Assembly (NCBI RefSeq): GCF_014610845.1 | Contig: NZ_JABTCG010000007.1 | Span: forward strand, 45,997-109,996 | Reading direction: 5' to 3' | DNA: 64,000 nucleotides | Source of the DNA: Maribacter arenosus | GTDB lineage: Bacteria > Bacteroidota > Bacteroidia > Flavobacteriales > Flavobacteriaceae | Shown: in pieces, positions 1 to 9,206 of the stretch | Position numbering within the stretch: the first letter of the stretch is position 1 | Layout: each line of letters opens with the position of its first letter | Made by a program: the position numbers and the translations under genes | The notes under the pieces: generated by a model | The model's input: the letters and a program-made list of their open reading frames with translations, nothing else | Databases searched by the model: none | What the model was told of the DNA's origin: nothing

Positions 1-148
1 GGGCAAAAAGAAATCTATCCTCATTAATTACCTCGAACTTATCGATATTGTCAGGCATTAGTCTTTCAAAGTTCTTAAGATCCGTAAGAAATTCATAAAC
101 ATCCTTAGCGCTTTTGTCAATCTTGTTTTTTTGGGTTTCTATATGCAT
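1..148 (-). CDS. SRPBCC/START-like protein, N-terminal part only
   Basis: The gene runs off the left edge; 49 codons are visible. They begin with MHIETQKNKIDKSAKDVYEF and continue with LTDLKNFERLMPDNIDKFEV. A short beta strand, then 'K(S)AKDVYEFLTDLKNFERLMPD', is the typical opening of small polyketide-cyclase/START-like (SRPBCC) proteins, in which a helix-grip fold binds a hydrophobic ligand. The ATG lies nine bases after the pyrE stop codon, so the gene is probably co-transcribed with pyrE. The ligand and function cannot be told from this fragment. The family call rests on pattern resemblance only. Confidence 0.6.
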   Translation of the reverse strand, partial: MHIETQKNKIDKSAKDVYEFLTDLKNFERLMPDNIDKFEVINEDRFLFA

Positions 149-157
149 GTTATGCTA

Positions 158-799
158 TTATTGGTTCCATTGGGACGGATCTTTGCGCCATTCCAATAAT
201 GTGGTCATTTGCTCTTCCTTGATATATCCTGTTTCCGAAGCTTGGGCAATGAGGTGGGCATAGTCGGACAAAGTATGGAGCTCAAGTTCCTTTTTTTCAA
301 AATTTTTGGTAGCCACATCAAAACCATATGTGAATATGGCCAACATTCCTTTGATATTTGCCCCGGCAGCTGCCAAGGCGTCCACTGCATTTAGGCTACT
401 TTTTCCTGTACTGATCAAATCTTCTATGACTACAACACTTTGACCTTGTTCGAGAAGGCCTTCAATTTGGTTTTGGCGGCCGTGGGATTTTGGTTCAGGG
501 CGCACATAGATAAAAGGCAAACCTAGATAATCTGCTACCAAGGCCCCAATTCCTATGGCCCCAGTGGCCACCCCTGCAATTATATCAGGTTTTCCATAAA
601 GGGTTTCAACCTGCTTGGCCATTTCCTCTCTGACAAAATTTCTTATGGGCGGATAGGATAAAATAATCCTGTTGTCGCAATAGATTGGTGATTTCCATCC
701 CGAAGCCCAAATAAAGGGATTTTCAGGATCCAACTTTATTGCATTAATTTGCAGCAGAAGCTCTGCAGTTTTTTTCGCCGTGTTTTTATCTAAAACCAT
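158..799 (-). CDS. pyrE: orotate phosphoribosyltransferase
   Basis: The enzyme transfers phosphoribose from PRPP to orotate, giving orotidine 5'-phosphate in de novo pyrimidine synthesis (cytoplasmic). The product is 213 residues, normal for the family. The PRPP-binding motif VVVIEDLISTGKSS is clear, as are the substrate-loop region (RPEPKSHGRQNQIEG) and GVATGAIGIGALVAD. The open frame extends 40 codons further upstream, into the divergent NUDIX gene. I chose the ATG giving MVLDKNTAKKTAELLLQINA because that is where family similarity begins and because a promoter -7 element sits four bases before it. The START-like gene follows directly. Confidence 0.95.
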   Translation of the reverse strand: MVLDKNTAKKTAELLLQINAIKLDPENPFIWASGWKSPIYCDNRIILSYPPIRNFVREEMAKQVETLYGKPDIIAGVATGAIGIGALVADYLGLPFIYVRPEPKSHGRQNQIEGLLEQGQSVVVIEDLISTGKSSLNAVDALAAAGANIKGMLAIFTYGFDVATKNFEKKELELHTLSDYAHLIAQASETGYIKEEQMTTLLEWRKDPSQWNQ

Positions 800-803
800 T
801 ACG

Positions 804-811
804 CAAATGTA
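804..811 (-). promoter_or_regulatory. promoter -7 element (TACATTTG) for pyrE
   Basis: On the minus strand the sequence TACATTTG matches the Bacteroidota -7 consensus TAnnTTTG. It ends four bases before the pyrE ATG and overlaps the start codon of the divergent NUDIX gene. No good TTTG is seen at -33; a weak TTTA lies about 20 bases upstream. If this element is used, the pyrE transcript has almost no 5' leader. Confidence 0.5.
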
Positions 812-1394
812 TAAAGTTTTTGTTAAAGAACTACCTCTGATTTTAACAAATGAACTATCGGAAATATCGAACAGCAAATATTTTTTATTGAATGGTGATG
901 CGGTACGTGAAGCGATCAATGCCTTGGCAAAGAAAAAGTTGACCGAAGCTTACATCTATCATCCAAACCATGAAGAAATACTTAAAAAATTCTGCAAGAC
1001 CATTCCCAAGGAGGTGGCCGCAGGTGGTGTTGTCACCAATTCCAAGGGAAAAGTACTGTTCATTTACAGAAATGATAAGTGGGATTTGCCAAAGGGTAAA
1101 TTGGATAAGGGGGAAACCATTGCGGAATGTGCCATTCGGGAGGTAGAGGAGGAGACCGGGGTTAAAAAACTGAAAATCGAAAATTTCTTGAATACCACCT
1201 ATCATATCTTTAAGCGTAACGGTAAATACAGATTAAAGGAAGTACATTGGTTTGCCATGAAAACCACATATGAGGGAAAATTGAAAGGTCAAGCCAGTGA
1301 GGGAATCGAAAAAGTGAAGTGGAAAGGCCCTAATAAGATAAAAAAAGCACTTGCCAATTCGTATGTGAATATCCGGTCTTTGTTCGGGGAATAG
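807..1394 (+). CDS. NUDIX hydrolase
   Basis: This is a 195-residue protein with a complete NUDIX box, G-KLDKG-E-TIAECAI-REVEEETGV, the Mg2+-binding helix of enzymes that hydrolyse nucleoside diphosphates linked to another moiety. It is preceded by about 70 residues that are not part of the box (MYKVFVKELPLILTNELSEI and following). The NUDIX fold starts at EVAAGGVVTNSKGKVLFIYR. The frame is open nine codons further upstream, but MYKVF is the better start: the extension would enter pyrE. The start codon lies seven bases from that of pyrE on the other strand, so the two genes' promoters must overlap the neighbouring coding sequence. The substrate is not predictable. Confidence 0.9.
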   Translation: MYKVFVKELPLILTNELSEISNSKYFLLNGDAVREAINALAKKKLTEAYIYHPNHEEILKKFCKTIPKEVAAGGVVTNSKGKVLFIYRNDKWDLPKGKLDKGETIAECAIREVEEETGVKKLKIENFLNTTYHIFKRNGKYRLKEVHWFAMKTTYEGKLKGQASEGIEKVKWKGPNKIKKALANSYVNIRSLFGE

Positions 1395-1416
1395 GCCATA
1401 AGGTCGTTCTGCCTAT
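1391..1416. terminator. weak bidirectional hairpin between convergent genes
   Basis: ATAGGC and GCCTAT form a six-base stem around a 14-base loop, between the NUDIX stop and the response-regulator stop. T-rich flanks are short. It is a plausible but weak terminator for the two convergent genes. Confidence 0.3.
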
Positions 1417-1424
1417 AATCGCTT

Positions 1425-1832
1425 TTATTCCACTGGTTTGGTGATTTCGATAATTTCTGCCCTGGTTATCGGTTTATTGTTGAATCGTATCAAATGATGG
1501 GTTTTATGTTTATAAAATTCCCAGTTTTCATAATCCGCAGGATCGATAGAGGAGGTGACTATATTTATGAGTATTTTATTCGATATCGGTAGTTCAATGA
1601 ATTCTGCTAAAAACTGCCATCCATCCATAATGGGCATATTTAGATCCAAGAAAATAACCTCAGGAACAGATTTATTGGTGTCCAAGGTTTTTTTTATGCC
1701 GTCAATGGCCAGTTTACCATTGCCATAGGTACTGATTGAATTGAATTCAATAGCCATATCCAACATTTTTCGAATTCCGAAAACGGTTATTGGATCATCA
1801 TCAACAATATAAATGGAATTAATTTTCTTCAT
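1425..1832 (-). CDS. single-domain response regulator (receiver only)
   Basis: The 135-residue protein consists of one REC domain with no output domain. The acidic pocket is D11-D12-D13, the phospho-acceptor is D63 in IFLDLNMPIMDGW, the switch residue is T93/S94 (NIVTSS), and the conserved lysine is K120 followed by P121. The start codon lies inside the 3' end of the upstream histidine-kinase gene (14-base overlap), so the two are translationally coupled. This regulator is the obvious phosphorylation partner of that kinase. With no effector domain it should act through protein contacts or pass phosphate on. Confidence 0.9.
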   Translation of the reverse strand: MKKINSIYIVDDDPITVFGIRKMLDMAIEFNSISTYGNGKLAIDGIKKTLDTNKSVPEVIFLDLNMPIMDGWQFLAEFIELPISNKILINIVTSSIDPADYENWEFYKHKTHHLIRFNNKPITRAEIIEITKPVE

Positions 1833-4818
1833 TGAAATAAATATTAAAAGTTGTTCCCACTCCCACGGTACTAGTGACGGTCATTTTCCCATTCATGGCC
1901 TCGATCTGGTTTTTTGACAAGTATAATCCAATACCTCGTGCATCGGGATTGTCATGAAACGTTTTGTACATTCCAAATAATTTATCCCCATATTTTTTTA
2001 AATCGATTCCGAGCCCATTATCCTCAATACTTAAAATCGTATACCCATTGTCTTTTGTGGCACTTAGCTTGATTATAGGGTTCCGTTCATGTGATCTGTA
2101 TCTAATGGCATTGGTAATGAAATTGGTTAAAATACTTTCGGCATAAGCGGGTACCGCCGATATACAAACTTCATCCGATATGGTATTAATGATCTTCACC
2201 TTTTCCTTTTTTAGGGGAACAGCCAGGGTTTTCATTATTTTGTCAATATTTTTATTCAGGTTAATAGACGACTTCTTTAAATTTATCTTAGTGCTGATGG
2301 CTAAGACCTCATTAAGATTTTCTAAAGTTTCCAATAAATTATTCGAAGCATCGACCAACATTTTCACAATGTTTTTCTTTTCAGCCTCGTTTTTTTCATT
2401 GACCAGGAATTCCAAAAGCATTGAGAAATTGGCAGAGTGGGACCTTAAATTATGGGAAACAATGTGGGCAAAGTTTAAAAGTTTCTTGTTTTGTAACGAG
2501 GTTACATTGATTAGGCTTCTTAGTTCCTGCTCTTTTTGCTTTAATTCAGTTATATCAAGACTTATTCCCACTAGACCATAAGCATTGCCGTCTTCCCCTT
2601 TTAAAGGGATCTTTGAAGTTAAAAAAGTGGTAATAGTGCCATCTTTCTTTTTATTGACCGTTTCGGCCCCTAAAATTGGTTTTAGCGAAATCATTACTCG
2701 AAGATCCTCATCGCGGGATACTTGGGCAATCTCTTTGTCATAAAGGTCAAAATCGCTTTTGCCTAATAATTCTTCGGCATTATCAACACCTAAATAATCA
2801 CATTCGGCTTTATTGACCAAAATCTTTCTTGAATGTTCATCTTTTATATATACGTTGAGTGGTAAATTGTCAATAACCGTTTTCAATAACTTGCGTTCTT
2901 CACGTATTTGCCTTTCTTTCTCTTCGGATTCGGTAATATCTTGAATAATGGTCCAAACCTGCTTTTCGCCTTTCTTGTTGACTATCAATGATTTATTGAT
3001 AATCACTGAAAATTCAACACCGTTTTTATTGATTAATTTTTCTCCATACGGCCCAAAAGTCCCTTTTGTTTCAAGCTCAATACGGACCTGTTCCCTGTAT
3101 TGTTTGCTTCTATTATGAAATAGTTCCCAAAAATTAATATTCGCAACATTCTTTTTATGATACCCGAATGTGCTTTCGAAAGAATGATTGAAATCGATTA
3201 TTTTATCGGTTTCATAATCATAGAGTACAAAGCTTACTGGCGACATTTCATAAAGTGTCCTGAACTTTAACTCGCTTTCCTTTATTTTTTCCCTGGCTGC
3301 AACCATTTCCGTAATCATTCGGCCTTCTGCCAATAGGGACACTACTTTATTGTCTTCATTGTAAATGGGTTTCAAGGAGAAATCTACAGGAATCTTATTT
3401 TGGTCTTTATCATAAACTTCAACTTCATTTCGAACGAATTTTCCTTTTGCGGCAGCTTTTATACTTTTTTTAAGCGCCTGTTTTATAGCCTCCGTTTGGG
3501 GCCACCACATGGTTTCCCAGAATTTTTTGCCAATAATCTCTTCGGAAGTGACATTTGCGAAACCCAAAGCTGTTTCATTTATTTCAATAAAAGCCCCGTC
3601 GACATCGAGAATACCTGTAAATTGGTACGATGAATTGAAGATACTTCTAAAATTACGTTCTTTCTCTTCGAGTTCGCGCTGTGCTTTTCGCGTTTCGGTA
3701 ATGTCCAGTGACATGCCGACAATTCCCTCTATCTCATTTTTGGCATTGAGTAAAGGAATCTTTGACACTAAAATTGAAGTCAAGGAGCCATCTTTGGCCT
3801 TGCATATGCTCTCTTTACCTAAAATCGGTTTTAAAGTATTGATTACTTCCAAGTCCTCGTCCCTAAAAGCTTGGGCTGTTTTTTTGTCATAAATGTCAAA
3901 GTCGTTTTTGCCCAAAATATCGTTGGGACCATCGACGCCTGCGAAATCACATTCCGCTTTATTGACCAGGATCTTCCTTGATTCTATGTCTTTGATATAG
4001 ACGTTTATGGGAAGATTGTCGATCAATGTCTTTAATAGTTGTTCACTTTCCTTAATTTTTGTCTCGGACAATACTTGTTCGGTAATGTCTTGAAAGGTAC
4101 CGATGAGACCAACTAGCTTATCCTTATCATAAATGGGCTTTCCCGAGGCAATAATCCATTTTTCGTTCCCTTTTGCCGTGATTAGCTGAAGTTTTTCATT
4201 CCAAGGTCTACCGTATTGTAGAACGTTGTTAAAAGCCATGGAAATGGTATTGCGACTATAACCGTTTTTATAAAAATCAATAGCTGTATCAATATTTGGT
4301 ATAAAATCTTCTGGGACCTCATGAATTTTTTTGGTCATTTCACACCAATGAACACTATCTTTTTCGATATCGTATTCCCAAGTTCCAATTTTTGCTATTT
4401 CTGATTTACCTGCTAAAAGCGATTTTAGTTTCTCTAATTGCAATTCATTCAGAATCTTTTGTGATATATCCTCTGTTTGAATGATGATTCCAATGATATT
4501 TTCTTTTTCGTCATACCAGGGTACGTTGGTCCACTCAAATCTTTTTTCTTTATTTTCTTTAGTAAGGTAAGTTTCATAGGAAGATTCACTTCGTTTACCT
4601 TTAAGACTTTCTTTAATATCCCTTTGCCAACCTTTGCTCATTTGATTAAATAGTTCGCTAATTTTCTTACCGATTACACCATCATGCGTCAATTCGAAAT
4701 CTTGGATCCATTTATCAGAAACATGAACAACTTCTAATTTCTTATTCAGAAAAACAGTCGCTTTTGGCAGCTGTTTAACCAAATAATTATTATAATCTAT
4801 CCGTGTTTCCTTAATCAT
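1819..4818 (-). CDS. multi-PAS sensor histidine kinase
   Basis: This 999-residue protein has no membrane segment or signal peptide, so it is a cytoplasmic sensor. It carries about six PAS/PAC units (roughly residues 16-116, 130-250, 256-375, 390-505, 515-630 and 642-757), each ending in a (Q)DIT(E/Q)-type PAC signature. A dimerisation/phospho-acceptor helix with H789 in FAHIVSHNLRSHSAN follows, then an ATPase domain with N box (ILTNFITNAIRYRSHE), G1 (DNGLGID) and G2 (GIGLYLSKNQIEAMNG). Units three and six are near copies of each other (both contain NVYIKD and ILVNKAECD), suggesting internal duplication. The frame can be extended 14 codons to a TTG; I prefer the ATG (MIKETRIDYNNYL). The signal sensed is unknown. 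Confidence 0.9.
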   Translation of the reverse strand: MIKETRIDYNNYLVKQLPKATVFLNKKLEVVHVSDKWIQDFELTHDGVIGKKISELFNQMSKGWQRDIKESLKGKRSESSYETYLTKENKEKRFEWTNVPWYDEKENIIGIIIQTEDISQKILNELQLEKLKSLLAGKSEIAKIGTWEYDIEKDSVHWCEMTKKIHEVPEDFIPNIDTAIDFYKNGYSRNTISMAFNNVLQYGRPWNEKLQLITAKGNEKWIIASGKPIYDKDKLVGLIGTFQDITEQVLSETKIKESEQLLKTLIDNLPINVYIKDIESRKILVNKAECDFAGVDGPNDILGKNDFDIYDKKTAQAFRDEDLEVINTLKPILGKESICKAKDGSLTSILVSKIPLLNAKNEIEGIVGMSLDITETRKAQRELEEKERNFRSIFNSSYQFTGILDVDGAFIEINETALGFANVTSEEIIGKKFWETMWWPQTEAIKQALKKSIKAAAKGKFVRNEVEVYDKDQNKIPVDFSLKPIYNEDNKVVSLLAEGRMITEMVAAREKIKESELKFRTLYEMSPVSFVLYDYETDKIIDFNHSFESTFGYHKKNVANINFWELFHNRSKQYREQVRIELETKGTFGPYGEKLINKNGVEFSVIINKSLIVNKKGEKQVWTIIQDITESEEKERQIREERKLLKTVIDNLPLNVYIKDEHSRKILVNKAECDYLGVDNAEELLGKSDFDLYDKEIAQVSRDEDLRVMISLKPILGAETVNKKKDGTITTFLTSKIPLKGEDGNAYGLVGISLDITELKQKEQELRSLINVTSLQNKKLLNFAHIVSHNLRSHSANFSMLLEFLVNEKNEAEKKNIVKMLVDASNNLLETLENLNEVLAISTKINLKKSSINLNKNIDKIMKTLAVPLKKEKVKIINTISDEVCISAVPAYAESILTNFITNAIRYRSHERNPIIKLSATKDNGYTILSIEDNGLGIDLKKYGDKLFGMYKTFHDNPDARGIGLYLSKNQIEAMNGKMTVTSTVGVGTTFNIYFNEEN

Positions 4819-5026
4819 AACGAAGTAATTTCTTACGAATGTAGGCGTATTATTCAACAATGATAAAGCTTTGTTGTGAACAGGGCGATACTCGTTGTGA
4901 TAAGGTTGTTAGGCAGTATGAAGCTTTAAATGGGGAAGATAATTAGAAAGAAAAAACGCACAAATTATAGATGATGTATACTTTTTGTATTATGGATTTT
5001 TTCACTTTTAATCTTACAAGAATGCA

Positions 5027-5482
5027 TTATTTGGCCCGTACCGTATCAGGGACCAATATAGAATAGTCCCCTCCATTTCTAATGACATCCCTAACTATGG
5101 AAGAACTGATGAAAGACTTGCCCGATGAGGTCAATAAAAAAACAGTCTCGATTTCTGAAAGTTTCCTGTTGGTATGGGCAATGGCTTTTTCGAATTCGAA
5201 ATCCCCAGGGTTTCTCAAACCCCGTAGAATAAAACCGGCATTTACCTTATCACAAAAATCCACGGTCAGGCCTTCGTAGGTAAGTACCTTAATTCTAGAT
5301 TCCGTGATAAATGCCTTTGTAATAAATTCGATACGCTGTTCAAGGGTAAACATATATTTTTTGTCGGCATTAACGCCAACTGCAATGATAAGTTCATCGA
5401 AAAGTGTAATACCTCTTAAGATAATATCGTGGTGTCCCAATGTTAATGGGTCGAAGGAACCTGGAAAAATTGCACGTCTCAT
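5027..5482 (-). CDS. coaD: phosphopantetheine adenylyltransferase
   Basis: The enzyme joins ATP and 4'-phosphopantetheine to give dephospho-CoA, the penultimate step of coenzyme A synthesis. The 151-residue length is typical. The nucleotidyltransferase signature GSFDPLTLGH (T14-x-G16-H17) and the ISSSIVRD motif near the C-terminus are both present, as is FILRGLRNPGDFEFE. It starts nine bases after the ddl stop codon, so ddl and coaD form one transcript. This pairing, with the divergent PASTA-rluD genes, is a layout I associate with flavobacteria. Confidence 0.96.
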   Translation of the reverse strand: MRRAIFPGSFDPLTLGHHDIILRGITLFDELIIAVGVNADKKYMFTLEQRIEFITKAFITESRIKVLTYEGLTVDFCDKVNAGFILRGLRNPGDFEFEKAIAHTNRKLSEIETVFLLTSSGKSFISSSIVRDVIRNGGDYSILVPDTVRAK

Positions 5483-5491
5483 AGGATAAAG

Positions 5492-6475
5492 TTATGGGTT
5501 TTTTGGCAATACCTCCAATATGGCATTCCCAAACAACTCAGAAAGCGATATTCCGGCTATTTTAGCTTGCTGCGGAAGTATGCTTTCAGTGGTTAGCCCG
5601 GGAGTGGTATTCATTTCGAGCATATAGGGTTCATCCCCTACAAAAATGAATTCACTACGCGAAAACCCGTTCATCTTAAGAATATCGTAGACGTTTTTGG
5701 CAACTGCACTGACTTTTTCTTCCTGTTGCAAGCTGATTCTTGCAGGGGTAATTTCTTGTGATTTCCCTTCATATTTGGCCTCATAATCGAAAAATTCGTT
5801 CTCTGTGACGATCTCGGTTATGGGCAAAACCTTGGTTTTACCTTTATATTTGATAACCCCAACAGAGACTTCAATGCCCTCTAAGAAACCTTCAATGATT
5901 ATCTCATTATCCTCTTTATAGGCCAGCTCAATGGCAGATTTCAACGTCTTCTTTTCGAATACTTTGGATATGCCGAAGCTACTGCCGGCTTTGTTGGCCT
6001 TTACAAAACAAGGCAACCCTACCTTGGCAACGATGGCATCCTCATTGACTTCATCACCATAATTCAAATAATAGGATGGGGCCGATTTAATACCATAGGG
6101 TTTTAAAACACTTAACAAATCCCTTTTATTAAAGGTCAAGGCAGCTTGATAGTAATTACAGGAGGTTTGCGGAATTCCGAGCAGTTCAAAATAGGCCTGC
6201 ATCAGGCCGTCTTCCCCAGGGGTACCATGGATGGCGTTAAAAACGCAGTCAAACTTTATTTTTTGGTCATCGATTTTCACAGAGAAGTCGTCCCTGTTTA
6301 CCGCATATTCCCTTTCTTCATCATCCACATATACCCATTTATCCCTAAATATATGTATTCGATAGCATTCAAAATTGGCTTTGTTCAAATACGTATAAAC
6401 GACATTCCCACTCTTGAGCGAAATTTTGTACTCACTGGAATAGCCGCCCATGATAATGGCCACTTTTTTCTTCAT
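5492..6475 (-). CDS. ddl: D-alanine--D-alanine ligase
   Basis: The ATP-grasp ligase makes the D-Ala-D-Ala dipeptide for peptidoglycan precursors in the cytoplasm. It has 327 residues. The N-terminal GGYSSEYKISLKSG, the ATP-grasp lysine region CFVKANKAGSSFGISKV, EGFLEGIEVSVGVI, and the metal/substrate end motif EMNTTPGLTTES are all visible. The start is the first ATG of the frame and gives the expected MKKKVAIIMGG opening. It is the first gene of the ddl-coaD transcript and diverges from the PASTA-domain gene across about 200 bases. Confidence 0.96.
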   Translation of the reverse strand: MKKKVAIIMGGYSSEYKISLKSGNVVYTYLNKANFECYRIHIFRDKWVYVDDEEREYAVNRDDFSVKIDDQKIKFDCVFNAIHGTPGEDGLMQAYFELLGIPQTSCNYYQAALTFNKRDLLSVLKPYGIKSAPSYYLNYGDEVNEDAIVAKVGLPCFVKANKAGSSFGISKVFEKKTLKSAIELAYKEDNEIIIEGFLEGIEVSVGVIKYKGKTKVLPITEIVTENEFFDYEAKYEGKSQEITPARISLQQEEKVSAVAKNVYDILKMNGFSRSEFIFVGDEPYMLEMNTTPGLTTESILPQQAKIAGISLSELFGNAILEVLPKNP

Positions 6476-6651
6476 AGTGTACTTTGGTCAATTGATAGAA
6501 AGCAACTTTCTAGTTTCAAAGTAAAGAAAAAGCCTTTGTTTTCTTTGAATTCCGATGATATTTTTTTAGCGTTTGGGCTAAGTTACACGAATTGTACCAT
6601 TCTTTAACCAACATTTGGGAATGTGGTCGTTTAAAGTTTTACCTCATTTCC

Positions 6652-6659
6652 TATATTTG
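6652..6659 (+). promoter_or_regulatory. promoter -7 element (TATATTTG) for the PASTA-rluD genes
   Basis: TATATTTG matches TAnnTTTG and lies 18 bases before the PASTA gene ATG. No clean TTTG is found at the -33 distance, only T-rich sequence. It is likely to be the promoter of the PASTA-rluD pair. Confidence 0.5.
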
Positions 6660-6677
6660 CGGGAACATTTATATCAG

Positions 6678-7265
6678 ATGAGAAATTTTTTCAACTTTTT
6701 GCGAAGTCGTACCTTTTTAATTCAATTGGGTTTGGCCTTCGTATTATCGATTGTTTTAGTCTTCGCGGCTTTACGATGGTTGAACAGCACTACACACCAT
6801 GGAGAGTTTGTTGAAGTGCCCGATTTTGCTAAAATGTCGGTGATGGATATGCGTAAGGGTGTTGAAGAAGCCGGTTTGCGTTATGAGGTCTTGGATTCTG
6901 CCAATTTTAATCCAGACTATCCAAGATTTTCAATTATTGAACAAGACCCAAAGGCAGGAAGTAAGGTGAAAGTGAATCGGAAAATATATTTTACGGTGAA
7001 TCCGTCTGGATATAAAAAGGTCACCGTACCTAATATTATCCAAGTGACACAGCGAAATGCCGCATCTATGTTGAAGGCCGTTGGCCTGGATGTACAACGA
7101 GTAACCTATATTGATGAACTGGGAAAAGATATGGTCTACTATATCAAGTATAAGGGTAAGAATATAAATCCGGGGGAAAAACTTCCTAAGACCTCCAAAT
7201 TAGAGTTGGTATGCGGTAACGGTACCATTACCGATCGGGCGCAGATAAAGGCAGATTCAGATTAA
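6678..7265 (+). CDS. membrane-anchored PASTA-domain protein
   Basis: This 195-residue protein has a short cytoplasmic start (MRNFFNFLRSRTF), one transmembrane helix (about residues 13-33, LIQLGLAFVLSIVLVFAALRW) and an extracytoplasmic part with two PASTA units. Unit one runs from FVEVPDFAKMSVMDMRKGVEE to YFTVNPSG; unit two runs from VTVPNIIQVTQRNAASML to KLELVCGNG. PASTA domains bind cell-wall muropeptides or beta-lactams in other bacteria. Here there is no kinase or transpeptidase domain, so it may be an accessory cell-wall factor, which fits the neighbouring ddl gene. The frame is open 21 codons upstream, but the ATG used is the one after the promoter element and gives a sensible membrane topology. 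Confidence 0.88.
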   Translation: MRNFFNFLRSRTFLIQLGLAFVLSIVLVFAALRWLNSTTHHGEFVEVPDFAKMSVMDMRKGVEEAGLRYEVLDSANFNPDYPRFSIIEQDPKAGSKVKVNRKIYFTVNPSGYKKVTVPNIIQVTQRNAASMLKAVGLDVQRVTYIDELGKDMVYYIKYKGKNINPGEKLPKTSKLELVCGNGTITDRAQIKADSD

Positions 7266-7268
7266 AAT

Positions 7269-8297
7269 ATGGGTCCACAACAACATGAGCCAAATGATGA
7301 AGAACTCTACGAACACCATAGGTTCGTCGCTTCAAAAGGGCAAGATCCATTACGGGTTGATAAATTTTTGATGAATTTTATTGAAAATGCCACACGCAAC
7401 AAAATTCAACAAGCTGCCAAGGATGGTCATATTTGGGTCAATGATACTATAGTAAAGCAAAATTATAAGGTGAAAGCCGGGGATGAGGTCAAGGTACTCT
7501 TTGAGCATCCACCCCATGAGTTATTGCTTACACCTGAGGATATTCCTTTACAAATTGTTTATGAAGATGAGACGCTTCTCGTCGTCAATAAGCCGGCCGG
7601 AATGGTGGTGCATCCGGGACATGGTAATTACTCCGGGACCCTAATCAATGCCTTATTGTTCCATATCAAAGATTTACCTATAAACGATAATGAACGCCCG
7701 GGATTGGTGCATAGGATCGATAAGGATACATCGGGCCTATTGGTAGTTGCCAAAACTGAGGCGGCGATGACGCATTTGGCAAAACAGTTTTTTGATAAAA
7801 CCTCAGAACGTGAGTATATTGCCTTGGTATGGGGAAATGTTGAAGATGACGAGGGAACAGTGGAAGGCCATATTGGTCGAAATCCGAAAAACCGTTTACA
7901 AATGCAGGTTTTTCCGGAAGGTGATGAGGGTAAGGATGCGGTTACACATTATAGTGTTTTGGAGCGCTTAGGTTATGTTACCTTAGTATCCTGTAAATTG
8001 GAATCCGGCCGTACGCATCAAATCCGGGTACATATGAAATATATTGGGCATACTCTTTTTAACGACGAACGTTATGGCGGGGATAGAATATTAAAGGGCA
8101 CCACATTTACGAAATACAAACAATTCGTCGATAATGCATTTAAAATTCTCCCAAGACAGGCCTTACATGCCAAAACTTTGGGATTTGTTCACCCAATAAC
8201 GGGCAAGCACATGCGTTTCGATTCCGAACTTCCTGAAGATATGGCCGCTTGTATCGCAAAATGGCAAGATTATGCCAAGCATAGCAAGCAATTATAA
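7269..8297 (+). CDS. rluD: RluA-family 23S rRNA pseudouridine synthase (RluD-like)
   Basis: It isomerises uridine to pseudouridine in large-subunit rRNA. The protein has 342 residues: an N-terminal S4 RNA-binding domain (about residues 27-85, LRVDKFLMNFIENATRNKIQQAAKDG and following) and a catalytic RluA domain with the signature HRIDKDTSGLLVVAK, where D151 is the catalytic aspartate. GRTHQIRVHM lies near residue 250. The gene begins three bases after the PASTA stop codon. Substrate positions are inferred from the family, where RluD modifies helix 69 uridines. Confidence 0.93.
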   Translation: MGPQQHEPNDEELYEHHRFVASKGQDPLRVDKFLMNFIENATRNKIQQAAKDGHIWVNDTIVKQNYKVKAGDEVKVLFEHPPHELLLTPEDIPLQIVYEDETLLVVNKPAGMVVHPGHGNYSGTLINALLFHIKDLPINDNERPGLVHRIDKDTSGLLVVAKTEAAMTHLAKQFFDKTSEREYIALVWGNVEDDEGTVEGHIGRNPKNRLQMQVFPEGDEGKDAVTHYSVLERLGYVTLVSCKLESGRTHQIRVHMKYIGHTLFNDERYGGDRILKGTTFTKYKQFVDNAFKILPRQALHAKTLGFVHPITGKHMRFDSELPEDMAACIAKWQDYAKHSKQL

Positions 8298-8389
8298 ATT
8301 CTGATAATATCGCTATTGAAAACTACTTGCCCATTAAGGTAGGTTTCTAGGTTATTCCTTTTTATTTTTATACCTCCAAAAAAATTGAA

Positions 8390-9151
8390 ATGAAAATTGT
8401 TATTTCCCCAGCAAAATCCTTGGATTTTGAGAGCGAATTGCCTTCTAAGAGATATTCCCAACCCCGATTTTTGGAACAAGCCCAAAAATTGAACAAGGTG
8501 CTTGTTAAGAAGAAACCCAGAGCTTTGGCGAAATTAATGGATATTTCGAATCAGCTTGCAGAACTCAATTGGGAGCGCAACCAGAAGTTCTCAATCCCGT
8601 TTGCCCCTTCAAATTCAAGACCGGCTATATATGCCTTTAATGGGGATGTTTATCAAGGGGTGGATGCGCATACGATTCCAGAGGAAAAGTTGGATAAATT
8701 ACAGGATACACTGAGAATATTATCAGGCTTGTACGGGATTCTGAAACCGTTGGACCTGATCCAACCCTATCGTCTCGAAATGGGCACTGCATTGAGAATA
8801 GGGCGCAAAAAAAATCTTTACGAGTTTTGGAAAAAGGAACTGACCGACCATTTGAATGCTGAATTGGATGATAATGAACTGTTTATAAATTTAGCCAGTA
8901 AGGAGTATTTTGGTGCCCTAGATGAAAAGAAACTCAAAGTACCGATAATAACCCCAATTTTTAAGGATTGGAAAAACGACAAATTAAAGGTCATTAGTTT
9001 TTTTGCGAAAAAGGCAAGGGGATCTATGGTCCGATATATTTTGGATAACGAAGTGAAAACCTTAACCGATTTACGTGATTTTAAAGCTGATGGGTATCTA
9101 TTTAGCAAGGAACATACGTTGAAAGAAAACGAACCGGTTTTTATTCGATAG
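8390..9151 (+). CDS. yaaA: YaaA family peroxide-stress protein
   Basis: This 253-residue protein begins [20 protein letters not shown], the diagnostic YaaA (DUF328) start. It also contains [33 protein letters not shown] and [14 protein letters not shown], all family hallmarks. In Escherichia coli YaaA lowers free iron under hydrogen peroxide stress and has a DNA-binding fold; a similar role here is inferred. It is preceded by a 92-base gap after rluD and is probably transcribed separately. There is nothing unusual in length or composition. Confidence 0.93.
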   Translation: MKIVISPAKSLDFESELPSKRYSQPRFLEQAQKLNKVLVKKKPRALAKLMDISNQLAELNWERNQKFSIPFAPSNSRPAIYAFNGDVYQGVDAHTIPEEKLDKLQDTLRILSGLYGILKPLDLIQPYRLEMGTALRIGRKKNLYEFWKKELTDHLNAELDDNELFINLASKEYFGALDEKKLKVPIITPIFKDWKNDKLKVISFFAKKARGSMVRYILDNEVKTLTDLRDFKADGYLFSKEHTLKENEPVFIR

Positions 9152-9206
9152 AATAATTCTTCATTTTGGCCGTTTTAATCAAACAGTTTTCGCACAAAAC
9201 CAACGT

